Source: Salipaludibacillus neizhouensis (GTDB taxonomy: Bacteria; Bacillota; Bacilli; Bacillales; Salisediminibacteriaceae). Taken from it: a stretch of DNA of 64,000 nucleotides. Within the stretch, counting starts at the first letter, position 1. Every line of letters begins with the position of its first letter. Positions 35,720-45,149 of this stretch are shown here, piece by piece. The stretch is taken from assembly GCF_002886185.1 (NCBI RefSeq), contig NZ_KZ614146.1:2949924-3013923 (forward strand), read 5' to 3'. The notes under the pieces are model-generated. The model was not told where the DNA came from and did not search any database. It saw only the letters and a list, made by a program, of their open reading frames with translations. A program made the position numbers and the translations under genes.

Positions 35720-36790
35720 TTAATGATCCACTAATTTTAATTGTCCCTCATTTTGAATGACCACATGAATTTGAAGATCCATTCTTAAATTAGGGTAATA
35801 TTCGGATCTCCAGTTTTTCAGCTGTTCTCTAGGAATTTTGGTTCTGAAGTATTGTCCCACCCCTAAAATATCAGCTTCACTCTCTTGTATTTTTGTGAAC
35901 ATCTCGTTGAAGCGTTCAGTAAGTAGTGTTTCAAGAGATGTTTTTATTTCTTTTGTAGTAGGGTTATCTGTAGTCTCCAAGAGTACTACTTTTAAATTTA
36001 GCTGGCTTTTTAAGTAAGGTATTTGATTAATAAACTGACTTTTATGATCCATAGAATTGCTGACAATCATTAATGTTGCTTCATCCATTACTTCGACTTT
36101 TCCAGAGGTGCTTTCATTATAGAATGCATTTAGAAGTAATGTTTCTTCTGTATTAATACTTTCAACCATCTTGTCATTTTTAATGACAGCGGACCCAAGG
36201 TGTTCCACTGTTGTACTGTCACCTGATTTGATAATGGGTATAGCAACGTCTTTTGTGTATGAATAAAAACTTCGATAGACTTGCCACACTCTTGTCAGTG
36301 AAATTTGCGGGTTCCATCCTGCTTCCTTGTCAAAAAAATCAAAAAGATTTGTTCCTTGAGGGTCCGTCGTGTTTTTAAGTTTAGAAAAAAGAGTTTCGAT
36401 TTTTTCATCACTCACTACAACTAAGGCTTTAGGGGAAACTTCGCGGTCTCTCATAAATCCGGAGATGAGATCTTTAAACCCTTTTGTCGCTAAGTCTTTA
36501 TCGATGACAATTACTTTCGTATGGAGTAAATCAATCTGACTTTCCATATTAGCACTAAGTTTGTCTATTGCTTTACTAATTGATTGTCCTTTTTCTGAAA
36601 CGATTTTAATCTCAACAGATTCTTGATTAGTGTCAGGTATCTGGAGGTGTATTTCATAATTATCATCTTCCAAAGCAACCCCCATTGCAATCGGTAAAGA
36701 GCGGTGATTGAGATCTTTAGTGTCCCAACATCCGCTTAAAAGAAGCAATGAACATAGAGAGGTCAATATTATCAAGGTAAGTGTTCTCAT
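35720..36790 (-). CDS. Spore germination lipoprotein, Ger(x)C family (GerAC-like)
   Basis: 356 residues. Lipoprotein signal with lipobox LLSGC (Cys21), then WDTKDLNHRSLPIAMGVALE, the Ger(x)C opening. The three-domain architecture ends with FRTKIPREQLKNWRSEYYPN. It is the C subunit of a nutrient germinant receptor in the inner spore membrane. ATG at 36790 overlaps the B-subunit stop by 4 nt (ATGA-type overlap). Length is typical (350-400). Confidence 0.9.
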   Translation of the reverse strand: MRTLTLIILTSLCSLLLLSGCWDTKDLNHRSLPIAMGVALEDDNYEIHLQIPDTNQESVEIKIVSEKGQSISKAIDKLSANMESQIDLLHTKVIVIDKDLATKGFKDLISGFMRDREVSPKALVVVSDEKIETLFSKLKNTTDPQGTNLFDFFDKEAGWNPQISLTRVWQVYRSFYSYTKDVAIPIIKSGDSTTVEHLGSAVIKNDKMVESINTEETLLLNAFYNESTSGKVEVMDEATLMIVSNSMDHKSQFINQIPYLKSQLNLKVVLLETTDNPTTKEIKTSLETLLTERFNEMFTKIQESEADILGVGQYFRTKIPREQLKNWRSEYYPNLRMDLQIHVVIQNEGQLKLVDH

Positions 36791-37854
36791 GATAGTCCCT
36801 TCCTTTTTGAGCGGCGTCCAATATTATAAATAGATAAGGTAACCGTGAATATTACGTAGAACCGTAAAAATGAATTCAACCATAATAGGTGTTCAACAGT
36901 CTCCCAATTGGTAATCATCAGGGAAGTGATGAAAATGATTATAACTAATGTGACAACACTATAAATAGGATTATGTGGTATCCAGTGGTTGATAATCTGA
37001 CTAGCCATCCATAATAACAGTGAAACTTGAACTATAATAAAAGTAATCAGACATAAGATAAAGAACATCGTAACTCTATCGAACATCAGCCAATTGAGAT
37101 AAGTAGAGTCAACTGCCATGATATATGGAAACAAAAACGTTGAAGAAGTACTATGGCCAAAAGTAAGGACTGGAATGTACACTGCCAACAAAAAAAATGG
37201 TATAAGGATAGCTGCTGCAATCAGCACTTTTTTTCTTTTATAAGTAAGAAATGGTGACACGAATCCAAGAAATAAAAACCCTCCTGTAAATGCTGAAAAA
37301 CTTTTCAAGTAAGAAGGGTTTGTAATGAAGCGGAAATCATCGTTGAAGAGTGGATATAGATATCGCCAATCAACGTTCTGAAAGGAAGCAATCAATACAA
37401 ATAAGATGATTGGAAAAATAACAAATGCTAATATTACCCCTGTGCGGAAAATCACTTCTACTCCTTTGGAAGCTAAGTAAGCTGATATTAAAAGCAATAA
37501 GACGATGATGGCCCATGACGGAGTATTCGATAAAAAGACAATGGTTACTATTTCTGAATAAGCTCGAACCCCGATGATATTTGTCAACAACAAATAAATG
37601 AATACAGGTAATAGAATAAAAACTGCAAGACCATTGCTAATCTCAGAATAAATATGGATAATGTTCTTTTCTGGGAGAAAACTCAATCCTCTCATATAGA
37701 TATAAACAAAAACAAAGTGTACAATGAGACCAATCAAGATCGGCATCCACTGTCCTTCATCTGAGCTACTGATGATATCGTTTGGGAATAAAAAAAATAT
37801 GAGCCCAAAATGAACCAGGAGATACATTAGAACAACATGAAAACTCTTATCCAT
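36787..37854 (-). CDS. Spore germination permease, GerAB-like (APC superfamily)
   Basis: About 355 residues with 10 hydrophobic segments, e.g. FHVVLMYLLVHFGLIFFLFP at the N-terminus and SAFTGGFLFLGFVSPFLTYK in the middle. The B subunit of germinant receptors binds the nutrient. ATG at 37854 follows GGAAGGA by 7 nt; a frame from 37875 also exists but has no better ribosome site. Its start overlaps the A-subunit gene by 8 bp and its stop overlaps the C gene. Confidence 0.9.
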   Translation of the reverse strand: MDKSFHVVLMYLLVHFGLIFFLFPNDIISSSDEGQWMPILIGLIVHFVFVYIYMRGLSFLPEKNIIHIYSEISNGLAVFILLPVFIYLLLTNIIGVRAYSEIVTIVFLSNTPSWAIIVLLLLISAYLASKGVEVIFRTGVILAFVIFPIILFVLIASFQNVDWRYLYPLFNDDFRFITNPSYLKSFSAFTGGFLFLGFVSPFLTYKRKKVLIAAAILIPFFLLAVYIPVLTFGHSTSSTFLFPYIMAVDSTYLNWLMFDRVTMFFILCLITFIIVQVSLLLWMASQIINHWIPHNPIYSVVTLVIIIFITSLMITNWETVEHLLWLNSFLRFYVIFTVTLSIYNIGRRSKRKGLS

Positions 37855-39181
37855 ACTTTGTTCCTTCCTTTTCATAATTTAAGTGAAGATACGATATCCC
37901 GAACGTTTCAATACTGGCTAGATATGCACTGATCAATACCATCCCCCCCAATATTCCTAAAACTCCATAAATGGATGCCAAGATGACCATTAAATATTTT
38001 AAAAAACGGACAGCTAAGAAATTTTGTATTCCAACCAATGTTGAATTCGCAATCGTTGTAGCTGCAAGTATAATTATCAGTAAAGTGCTTACAAGTTTGG
38101 CTTCCACTACAGCCTGTCCAAGAATGATCCCGCCAACCATTGTAATTGTTGGACCGATTGTACTTGGCAGCCTGACCGTAGCTTCAATGATTAATTCCAT
38201 TATTATGAGCATCAGTATAATCTCGACTAACGCAGGATACGGTATTGCTTCTCGACTTTGAGCAATAGTCAATGCTAGTTCTAGTCGTAGAACTTCGGGA
38301 TTGACTGCTACAAGCGCAACATATAGAGCCGGTAGGAATAAAGTTATCAGAATTCCGATGACCCGAACTGTGCGTATTGAAGTCATCAAGGGGATGGGGA
38401 AATTTCGGTCGTTTTCAAGGGTAAACATATCCCATAAAAAACACGGAATAATAAGGGCAAAAGGAAACCTATCAACAAGTAATACTATTCTTCCTTTTCG
38501 TAAGTAAGGAACGGTTTCCGAAGGAAGTTCAGTAACATTGAATTTTGTGATGACAGACCAACCAGAAAACCCTAATACTTCTGTTAAATCTTGTAAGTTA
38601 TTTAGTTCTCGGTCTTGATTTTTTTCAAGTAATAACTTGACTTTCTCCACCAACTTTTTATCTACTTGTCCATCAAAGTAAAGTAATGAAAGTTTAGTTT
38701 TCTGTTCAGGACCGACCGAAAAGAATTCCGCCCGTATTTTACTTGAGTTAATTTGCTTTCTAATCAGGCCAATGTTGGTTTCGATATCTTCATTGAATGA
38801 ACTTAGTGGACCCTGTAGAACATTTTCATTTGTAGGTTTTTCAATTGCACGACTCAACAATTTTGGCACAGGTTCTAAGATCACATATTTATGCTGATCT
38901 TTGATAACAATAAGCAGTTTACCTTTCATAATGGAGGAAATAGCTTCCGTCATGTCTTCCTCTTTTACTTCACCCAACTCATTCAATAGTTCACCTATTG
39001 TTTTTTTTGAGGAAATTGCGTTTGCTATATGTTTGTGAAGGGTTCTTTTAGTTTTAGTTAAATCAATTAGGGTATTAAATCCTATGAAGATAACGGAAAC
39101 ATCAAGGATTTGTTCTTCCTGAAGGAACAAATCATCGTTGTTTCTAAACTTATTTTTAATTTTTATTAAGAATTCATCCAT
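37847..39181 (-). CDS. Spore germination receptor subunit, GerAA-like
   Basis: 444 residues. The cytosolic N-domain (1-240) contains FRNNDDLFLQEEQILDVSVI, and the C-domain has four or five membrane segments with the family block FPFALIIPCFLWDMFTLEND, RLELALTIAQSREAIPYPAL and GGIILGQAVVEAKLVS. First gene of a gerAA-AB-AC operon, probably made in the forespore. ATG at 39181 follows GGGGGG. The first 120 codons and ~90 bp of leader are duplicated at 44614-45062. It is somewhat shorter than most GerAA (~480). Confidence 0.92.
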   Translation of the reverse strand: MDEFLIKIKNKFRNNDDLFLQEEQILDVSVIFIGFNTLIDLTKTKRTLHKHIANAISSKKTIGELLNELGEVKEEDMTEAISSIMKGKLLIVIKDQHKYVILEPVPKLLSRAIEKPTNENVLQGPLSSFNEDIETNIGLIRKQINSSKIRAEFFSVGPEQKTKLSLLYFDGQVDKKLVEKVKLLLEKNQDRELNNLQDLTEVLGFSGWSVITKFNVTELPSETVPYLRKGRIVLLVDRFPFALIIPCFLWDMFTLENDRNFPIPLMTSIRTVRVIGILITLFLPALYVALVAVNPEVLRLELALTIAQSREAIPYPALVEIILMLIIMELIIEATVRLPSTIGPTITMVGGIILGQAVVEAKLVSTLLIIILAATTIANSTLVGIQNFLAVRFLKYLMVILASIYGVLGILGGMVLISAYLASIETFGISYLHLNYEKEGTKYG

Positions 39182-39270
39182 AATTTGAATCCCCCCAAAA
39201 GTCCATTATTATAATTATCTCCTCGCTAAACCTTAATATACATGGAACCTTGTTAACCATTGATAGTAAG
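38822..39270 (-). repeat. Source segment of a ~450-bp duplication
   Basis: The 5' third of the gerAA-like gene and its leader (down to TGGTTAACAAGGTTCCATG, read on the minus strand) match 44614-45062 almost base for base. Since the same orientation is kept, this is a direct duplication over 5.8 kb. Confidence 0.85.
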
Positions 39271-39288
39271 ATGGATATTCTAATTAAG

Positions 39289-39337
39289 CGAACGGGTGCG
39301 TTAGCAAAATAAGGTGTCGCTTTATCCTTGTTTAACC
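39289..39337 (+). repeat. R3 repeat, degenerate copy
   Basis: CGAACGGGTGCGTTAGCAAA then ATAAGG ... CCTTGTTTAACC. Similar to 46936-46992. Confidence 0.3.
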
Positions 39338-39411
39338 ATTAAAGCAGGTTAGGACGATATTATTCCTTATATGACAAAAATAGTTAGAAAATTGTGGAAA
39401 TAGGTAGTGTA

Positions 39412-39710
39412 TTGAATTATAAATTAGTAGCTTTAGACTTAGATGGCACATTGTTAGATAGTAATGGAAACATTCCTCAAAACACATTGAGGCTTTAAAA
39501 AAAGCTCAAGATGCAGGAGTGATTTTGGTTATAGCTACGGGAAGATATTTTATGCAAACAAAATGGATGATAAAGAAGTTAGGATTTAAAGGAATATTAG
39601 TTTCTAATGATGGTGCTATTACTTTAAAAACAGACACAAAAGAAATTATTCACGAATTTTCATATTCTATTGAGTATTATCAAAGACCTGAGACATTATA
39701 TTTATCCTTA
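39412..39710 (+). pseudogene. HAD hydrolase (Cof type) pseudogene, truncated by an IS110 remnant
   Basis: LNYKLVALDLDGTLLDSNGN is the first HAD motif (DLDGT), then a frameshift near 39490, then LEALKKAQDAGVILVIATGR and GFKGILVSNDGAITLK, the second motif of Cof-type phosphatases. The reading breaks off at about 39710, where IS110 sequence begins on the other strand, so about two thirds of the enzyme is missing. Confidence 0.85.
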
Positions 39711-40040
39711 AACACACACCACGTTGGTTCCATCCCAACAATCGTTGATTGTAAATTGTTTTTACGATTTAGCTCGTTGATCCACTCATTTAACCTATGA
39801 AATCCATCCTCATTATTTTCGAAGGATAGGGGATCACCTACAACAATACCGCGGAAATTCACTGCACGAGCCACATGGATATGTTGGGCAATATCAACAC
39901 CAACAACGAGATGACTGTCTGAAATTCTTTCAATCAATTGATTTTGTTTGTATTGCATTTTATACTTCATTTAGAGCTTCCTCCTTAGAATGATTTGTGT
40001 TCGTGTCTATAATCATTTTACAGAGGAGCTCTTTTTTTAA
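39711..40040 (-). mobile_element. IS110-family transposase 5' remnant with its leader
   Basis: On the minus strand ATG 39970, after AAGGAGGAA, opens a DEDD-type IS110 transposase: HLVVGVDIAQHIHVARAVNF, then DPLSFENNEDGFHRLNEWIN and STIVGMEPT. The frame leaves the family right after GMEPT, at about 39715, where it joins the HAD pseudogene. About 85 of ~400 residues remain. The leader 39971-40040 has an imperfect long hairpin (AGAGCTCCTC with GAGGAAGCTCT; AATGATT with AATCATT). In IS110 relatives this side carries the bridge RNA. Confidence 0.85.
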
Positions 40041-40249
40041 CAAACCTGATAAATACGATCTACAGGAATGCTATTGGGGGAGAATCCTTTAATAAGGAAA
40101 TACCATAATTATTAAACTAACGACGCAGGATAGTTTCATAAGCAGCAGATTAGAAAATCTTATGAAGTTTCATAACACTATTCAAGTTGCATTATCAATT
40201 ACCTGATGGCGATATTTAAAATGAAAATATGGAAAGGAATGGTATAATA

Positions 40250-41215
40250 ATGAAAGCCATAGTCCAAAATGAATTCGGCGATACAAGTGTACTTTCTTAC
40301 TCAGATGTTAAAATACCACAAATAGATGATAACGAATGTTTAATTAAAGTAGCGTTTACAAGTGTGAACTATGCAGATATAAAAACACGTAATGGAAAAA
40401 AAGGAAAGGGGAATTTCCCATTATTATTAGGTTTGGATTGTGCAGGAACAGTTGTAGATGCTGCTCTTAATTCGTCATTTTCAATGGGAGATCGTGTGAT
40501 TGCTTTTCCTAAAGGTGGTTCATATGCAGAATATGTTATTGCAAATGAACAATTAGTTTTTAAAATTCCAGATAGTCTTTCATTTGAACAGGCTGCAGCA
40601 ATGCCCACTGTATCAATCTTATCGTACATTCTTTTACATGAAATTGGACAAATACAAAAGTCTGACTCCATTGTTATACATAGTGCTGCTGGCGGAGTTG
40701 GTTCGATGCTCGTACAATTAGCTAAATTAACTGGAGTTCAAAAGATTATTACAACGGTTGGAAGTAAAGACAAAGTAAATTATGTGAAGAAATTAGGGGC
40801 TGATGTTGTATGCACTTACGATACATTTACAGAAGAAGTTTTAACGCAAACAGATAATAAAGGTGCAAATATTATTTTTGATTCAGTTGCTGGTGATGTT
40901 ACAAGCATGAGTTTACATTGCTTAGCATTATATGGCACACTCGTACAATTTGGAAATAGTAGTGGTAAAGCTGGTACTTTTAAGACAAGTGATGTTCATA
41001 GTAGCTGTAGAAATATTAAGGGATTTAGCTTAGGCACAACAAGAAAACATAATCCAGTACGATTAGCGCCTGTTGCAGAAAAAGTTATAGAACTATTTGA
41101 GTCAAAACAAATCACCATCCCGATAGCACAAGTTTTTAATTTAAGTAATGTAGCAGAAGCACATAAATTAATCGAGAGTCGTAATTATGAAGGGAAGGTT
41201 TTGCTTAAAGTTTAA
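40250..41215 (+). CDS. Zinc-free quinone-oxidoreductase-like alcohol dehydrogenase (MDR family)
   Basis: 321 residues. KAIVQNEFGDTSVLSYSDVK opens it; NYADIKTRNG, LGLDCAGTVVDAA and the Rossmann loop HSAAGGVGSMLVQLAKLTG follow, typical of NADPH:quinone reductase-like MDR enzymes without the zinc-binding cysteines. Cytosolic; substrate not known. An open frame starts at 40229, but ATG 40250, with AAAGGA upstream and the family N-terminus, is the likely start. It stands alone in the decay zone and is intact. Confidence 0.88.
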   Translation: MKAIVQNEFGDTSVLSYSDVKIPQIDDNECLIKVAFTSVNYADIKTRNGKKGKGNFPLLLGLDCAGTVVDAALNSSFSMGDRVIAFPKGGSYAEYVIANEQLVFKIPDSLSFEQAAAMPTVSILSYILLHEIGQIQKSDSIVIHSAAGGVGSMLVQLAKLTGVQKIITTVGSKDKVNYVKKLGADVVCTYDTFTEEVLTQTDNKGANIIFDSVAGDVTSMSLHCLALYGTLVQFGNSSGKAGTFKTSDVHSSCRNIKGFSLGTTRKHNPVRLAPVAEKVIELFESKQITIPIAQVFNLSNVAEAHKLIESRNYEGKVLLKV

Positions 41216-41319
41216 ATATCACAATAAGGGCCATTTTGTTGAAGAAAAAGCCGTTCCGTTTATAATAGAACCTAAATGGAATGAAATCATAAAATGCTTT
41301 AAAAAGGGAGAATACACGA

Positions 41320-42058
<739 letters not shown>

Positions 42059-42365
42059 GAGTATTAATACGATAAGGCGCGTTTGTAGAAGGATGAACTT
42101 GTTAAAATAAGTCCACAGTAAATAAATTACAAGGGATAAATGCTCATGTTTTGCTCATGTTCATGTGTGTATTCTTATATTAATTTCACTTGAGTGAATA
42201 TGCTTATATAACAAGGTTTATGAGACACATTTCACTGTATTAATCGGGTTACTAGTTGGGCGGCATGATGTAATATACCCCTTAAACTCTGATTTATAAG
42301 GGTTTTGGGTGATTGATATCAATTATGCTAATGGTTTTTGCTCATGTTTTTAAGAATGCTAATTT
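42059..42365. other. Gene-free stretch
   Basis: AT-rich, with no frame of note and no clear motif. Two TTTTGCTCATGTT-like words recur (about 42144 and 42338). Confidence 0.3.
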
Positions 42366-42412
42366 AAGAGGTCTTTCATTAAGTTCTACAACTTAATGAA
42401 AGGCTTCTTTTT
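42366..42412 (+). terminator. Terminator-type hairpin
   Basis: CTTTCATTAAGTT pairs with AACTTAATGAAAG around a 4-base loop, with outer AAG/CTT pairs and TTTTT following. It lies 300 bp after map. Confidence 0.75.
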
Positions 42413-42416
42413 AACA

Positions 42417-42481
42417 GATAAGAATGTATAAGTTGACAGCTATCTTTACGCCACACGCATCAAGGGAAACCCGCCCTCCTT
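42417..42481 (-). repeat. R1 element, right half only
   Basis: Plus strand GATAAGAATGTATAAGTTGA onward to CGCCCTCCTTT equals the right end of R1 in reverse. Homology stops at the foot of the central stem. Directly at 42482 a coding fragment begins. Confidence 0.7.
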
Positions 42482-42715
42482 TGTGTATGCCCAAACTGCA
42501 AATTTTTAAAAATCAGTCTCTTTTCTGAGGAACTAGTAAATTGGGGAGAAATTAATAAAGCTAAAGTAAATGCTAATATTTTTCACTTATGGAATTGGAA
42601 TAAAAATGTTTCGAAAGATAAATGGCAAGAAACCTTTCATCACCTAATAACGCTAATAAATGAGAAAAGGTTACGTTTAATGATGGTTGATTCTAACCTA
42701 AACACGACTTATTAA
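42482..42715 (+). pseudogene. Unrecognised gene fragment abutting R1
   Basis: An open frame of 77 codons with no start: CVCPNCKFLKISLFSEELVN, then WGEINKAKVNANIFHLWNWN and TFHHLITLINEKRLRLMM. The CVCPNC motif could be part of a zinc ribbon. It seems to be the 3' part of a gene whose 5' end was replaced at the R1 boundary. No family recognised. Confidence 0.4.
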
Positions 42716-42801
42716 ACATAAAAGAAGTTGTCAATATTGTTTCTTCAAATAAAACCAAAAAGGAAAAGTGTTTTTTACTGCTAATTAATGTTCTTCTTCA
42801 G

Positions 42802-42872
42802 CTAACGGATACCGATAGCACAACAAGCTTTGCTCCCATTATGGCGCTTTTGGGGAGAAAAGTTGCAGTAAG
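42802..42872 (+). repeat. R3 repeat, degenerate copy
   Basis: CTAACGGATACCGATAGCAC then AACAAGC ... GCTCCCATTATGGCGC. It shares the TAACGG..N..GATAG..AACAAG block with the other R3 copies. Confidence 0.3.
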
Positions 42873-42988
42873 AATAAAAAAGAAGAAGCTAGAAATATCC
42901 GCCTCTCCTTCATATTCCGTTTTTTCTAACTAGTTACTTCGTATTGGTCTTCACGGTGTTGGGTAATCTCCTACTGACCTCATATTCT

Positions 42989-43351
42989 TCAATAGTAAGG
43001 ATAGTAAGGATAGTAAGAGTAGTAAGGATACTGAGAGACATAAGGTAATAAGGCTAAAGCAGCTAAGGAAGCTAGTGGGAAATCTCGACGCCTAAAACGT
43101 CGGAACCTCCTTCTAGGGCGACCAAAAGCCCCATAGTATTGTCGAGTATCCAATTCATCCCCCTCACTTTCTCGCTCCATTACATCCTCACCAGCTAATA
43201 CCGTAATATTATCTAAATCAACATTTTCAATAATGCCATCAAATGTACTTCCATCTGTCATAGTTAAAGTCACATGATAATACATGTGATTTCTGCACTC
43301 ATCATGTAAATCCCTAAAGTGGTTACGGTAATCATGGTTTTCTACATTCAC
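42989..43351 (-). CDS. Sm-like, Arg- and Tyr-rich small protein, copy 1
   Basis: 120 residues. The first half, HVTLTMTDGSTFDGIIENVD followed by LDNITVLAGEDV, has the beta-strand pattern of an LSm/Sm barrel (DG..F.G.I..vd...v.l). Then comes a very basic stretch, RPRRRFRRFRRRDF, a short hydrophobic stretch and a Tyr/Pro repeat tail (PYYSYYPYYPYY). This mix suggests a spore coat or outer-layer protein of bacilli with nucleic-acid-like barrel; function unproven. GTG start at 43351. Copy 2 (45196-45555) is about 90 per cent identical and inverted. Confidence 0.7.
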   Translation of the reverse strand: MNVENHDYRNHFRDLHDECRNHMYYHVTLTMTDGSTFDGIIENVDLDNITVLAGEDVMERESEGDELDTRQYYGAFGRPRRRFRRFRRRDFPLASLAALALLPYVSQYPYYSYYPYYPYY

Positions 43352-43405
43352 TTTTTACCTCAGCTCCCTTCAAATACATGGTATTCACCTAGAAGAAGGA
43401 GGTTA
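42989..43405. repeat. Left arm of a large inverted duplication
   Basis: This segment (gene plus ~55 bp of leader) matches 45150-45555 in the opposite orientation. The 1.7 kb between the arms hold the DUF421 gene and the gerAA fragment. The Tyr-rich 3' ends of the two copies have diverged most. Confidence 0.8.
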
Positions 43406-43730
43406 CTTTTTATAGGATAAATTTGAATAATTAATTTAACACGAATTTTTTTATCGTGATTACACTAAACTCCTCTTTTCTTCAATAATGTTTATGGCCA
43501 GTGCATAATAATTAAATATCAACAAAAATTATCACATCATATTTCTGATTAATCTTTTTCTCTCTGTTTTGTCCTTTCATTAACATCTTTTTATTCTACT
43601 TTTCTAGTACCAATAATGCATAGCTAAGTCTGAAGTAACAAAAACCTGAGGATTCATCTGTAGCAGTCAATTTATGAATTTGTAATGTTTCATGCCAGAT
43701 AAGATGATCTGGTGGATAAAATTTCTCGTG
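43406..43730. other. Gene-free stretch
   Basis: AT-rich spacer of 325 bp after the left arm. No frame, hairpin or promoter stood out beyond a possible short AGATAAGATGATCTGG word near 43700. Confidence 0.3.
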
Positions 43731-44396
43731 TTATTCATACGGGAAAATAATTAATGAATCGTTGTCCCCCTTAACGTACGCGTAAAAAATGGTACGAAGA
43801 TCTTGGTATCCCTTATGTTCTAATTCACTTATTAACCATTCCTCTGTTTTATTAATATAAGAGAGATTTTTATGTTTCATTCTCCCTTCCGCAATTACAG
43901 TTATTGGAAACTCTGTATATTCGGGACTTATGTTGAGATCTTTAGGTGTTAAAGGACGTAAATTCCCTTTTGAAATTACACTTATTTGACCATTTGGTTC
44001 TAAGATTGCATATTTGATATCTTGAATATCTGGATATCCAAAAGAGCGAATGGTCGATAATAATTCAGTTATAGAATAGCGAAGTTGTTTTAAGTTCGTT
44101 TGGATAATTTCTCCGTTTTTTATTAAAATGGTAGGTTCTCCAATAATGATATGTGTTAACGCTCCACACAGGCTCAATTTAGATAACGCCATATAAAATA
44201 CTCCAATTAAAATAATACAAATTACAGCATGAAAGAAACCTTGAACGTTTACGGCTCCGAGTGCTGCATAAGATAAAAAAATAATTGTCACTAGATCATA
44301 GGCTGTCCACTGTGATAAAAGAGTTTTGCCAAGCATACGCATGACAATAAAAACTAATATAAATAAACCGGATAGCTTTAAAGTTTCAATCACCAT
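43731..44396 (-). CDS. DUF421 (YetF/YrbG-like) membrane protein
   Basis: 221 residues. Three membrane helices in the first 85 residues, with KTLLSQWTAYDLVTIIFLSY as the family block, then a soluble YetF-like domain: LIKNGEIIQTNLKQLRYSIT, ELLSTIRSFGYPDIQDIKYA and ILEPNGQISVI. YetF-type proteins occur in spore-formers and some act in the spore membrane; the role here is unknown. ATG at 44396 (after GGGG). A perfect 20-bp palindrome lies in its promoter region (44425-44444). Confidence 0.88.
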   Translation of the reverse strand: MVIETLKLSGLFILVFIVMRMLGKTLLSQWTAYDLVTIIFLSYAALGAVNVQGFFHAVICIILIGVFYMALSKLSLCGALTHIIIGEPTILIKNGEIIQTNLKQLRYSITELLSTIRSFGYPDIQDIKYAILEPNGQISVISKGNLRPLTPKDLNISPEYTEFPITVIAEGRMKHKNLSYINKTEEWLISELEHKGYQDLRTIFYAYVKGDNDSLIIFPYE

Positions 44397-44424
44397 TAGT
44401 TAAAACCCCGAATGTCATATTTTA

Positions 44425-44444
44425 TTATTATGTTAACATAATAA
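44425..44444. promoter_or_regulatory. 20-bp perfect palindrome upstream of the DUF421 gene
   Basis: TTATTATGTTAACATAATAA, centred on GTTAAC, 29 bp before the start codon. This resembles a repressor operator (MarR/TetR-size). No regulator gene is adjacent. Confidence 0.45.
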
Positions 44445-44606
44445 ATATTAATATAGTGTATTAATATTTAAGGACGAAAATGTGAAAAGTTGCAATTGTT
44501 GTTTGTTTAGCATTTTAAAAACCCCTTCGCAATTTTTACGTTTGTCGTGTATGACAGTAGTTATTATTAGGAGAGTCAAGGAAAATAATTCAAGGAATCT
44601 TAAGTC

Positions 44607-44972
44607 CTATACGTTTTCATTTGTAGGTTTTTCAATTGCACGACTCAACAATTTTGGCACAGGTTCTAAGATCACATATTTATGCTGATCTTTGATAACA
44701 ATAAGCAGTTTACCTTTCATAATGGAGGAAACAGCTTCCGTCATATCTTCCTCTTTTACTTCACCCAACTCATTCAATAGTTCACCTATTGTTTTTTTTG
44801 AGGAAATTGCGTTTGCTATATAATTGTGAATTTTTCTTTTAGTTTGAGTGAAATCAACTAGAGTTCTAATTCCTACTAAGGTAACAGAAACATCAAGGAT
44901 TTGTTCATCCTGAAGAAAGAAGTCATCGTTGTTTCTGAACTTATCTTTAATTTCTATTAAGAATTTATCCAT
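44607..44972 (-). pseudogene. Truncated gerAA-like duplicate
   Basis: 121 codons equal to the N-terminus of the GerAA-like protein (FLIEIKDKFRNNDDFFLQDE, then KKTIGELLNELGEVKEEDMT) up to KPTNENV, where the duplicated segment ends. The remaining 320 residues, including all membrane helices, are missing. A few substitutions against the source show it is not very recent. It may still be expressed because the leader was copied too. Confidence 0.85.
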
Positions 44973-45062
44973 TATTTAAAGTCCTTCCAAAGAGTCCATC
45001 GTTATAATTATCTCCTCGCTAAACCTTAATATACATGGAACCTTGTTAACCATTGTTAGTAA
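44614..45062 (-). repeat. Copied segment of the ~450-bp duplication
   Basis: Matches 38822-39270, including ~90 bp upstream of the start (TATAATTATCTCCTCGCTAA on the plus strand). Differences cluster near codons 27-50 of the coding part. Confidence 0.85.
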
Positions 45063-45149
45063 AAAATGCTTACCTATTGCTGACGTTAATAATAATGATG
45101 AGAAATATTGTTGTTGAATGTAATTAATACATACAATTGAGTAACGCCC

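Noticed and set aside
44482-44688. 68-codon plus-strand frame
   Set aside because: Mostly antisense to the gerAA fragment, no ribosome site; it is a shadow.
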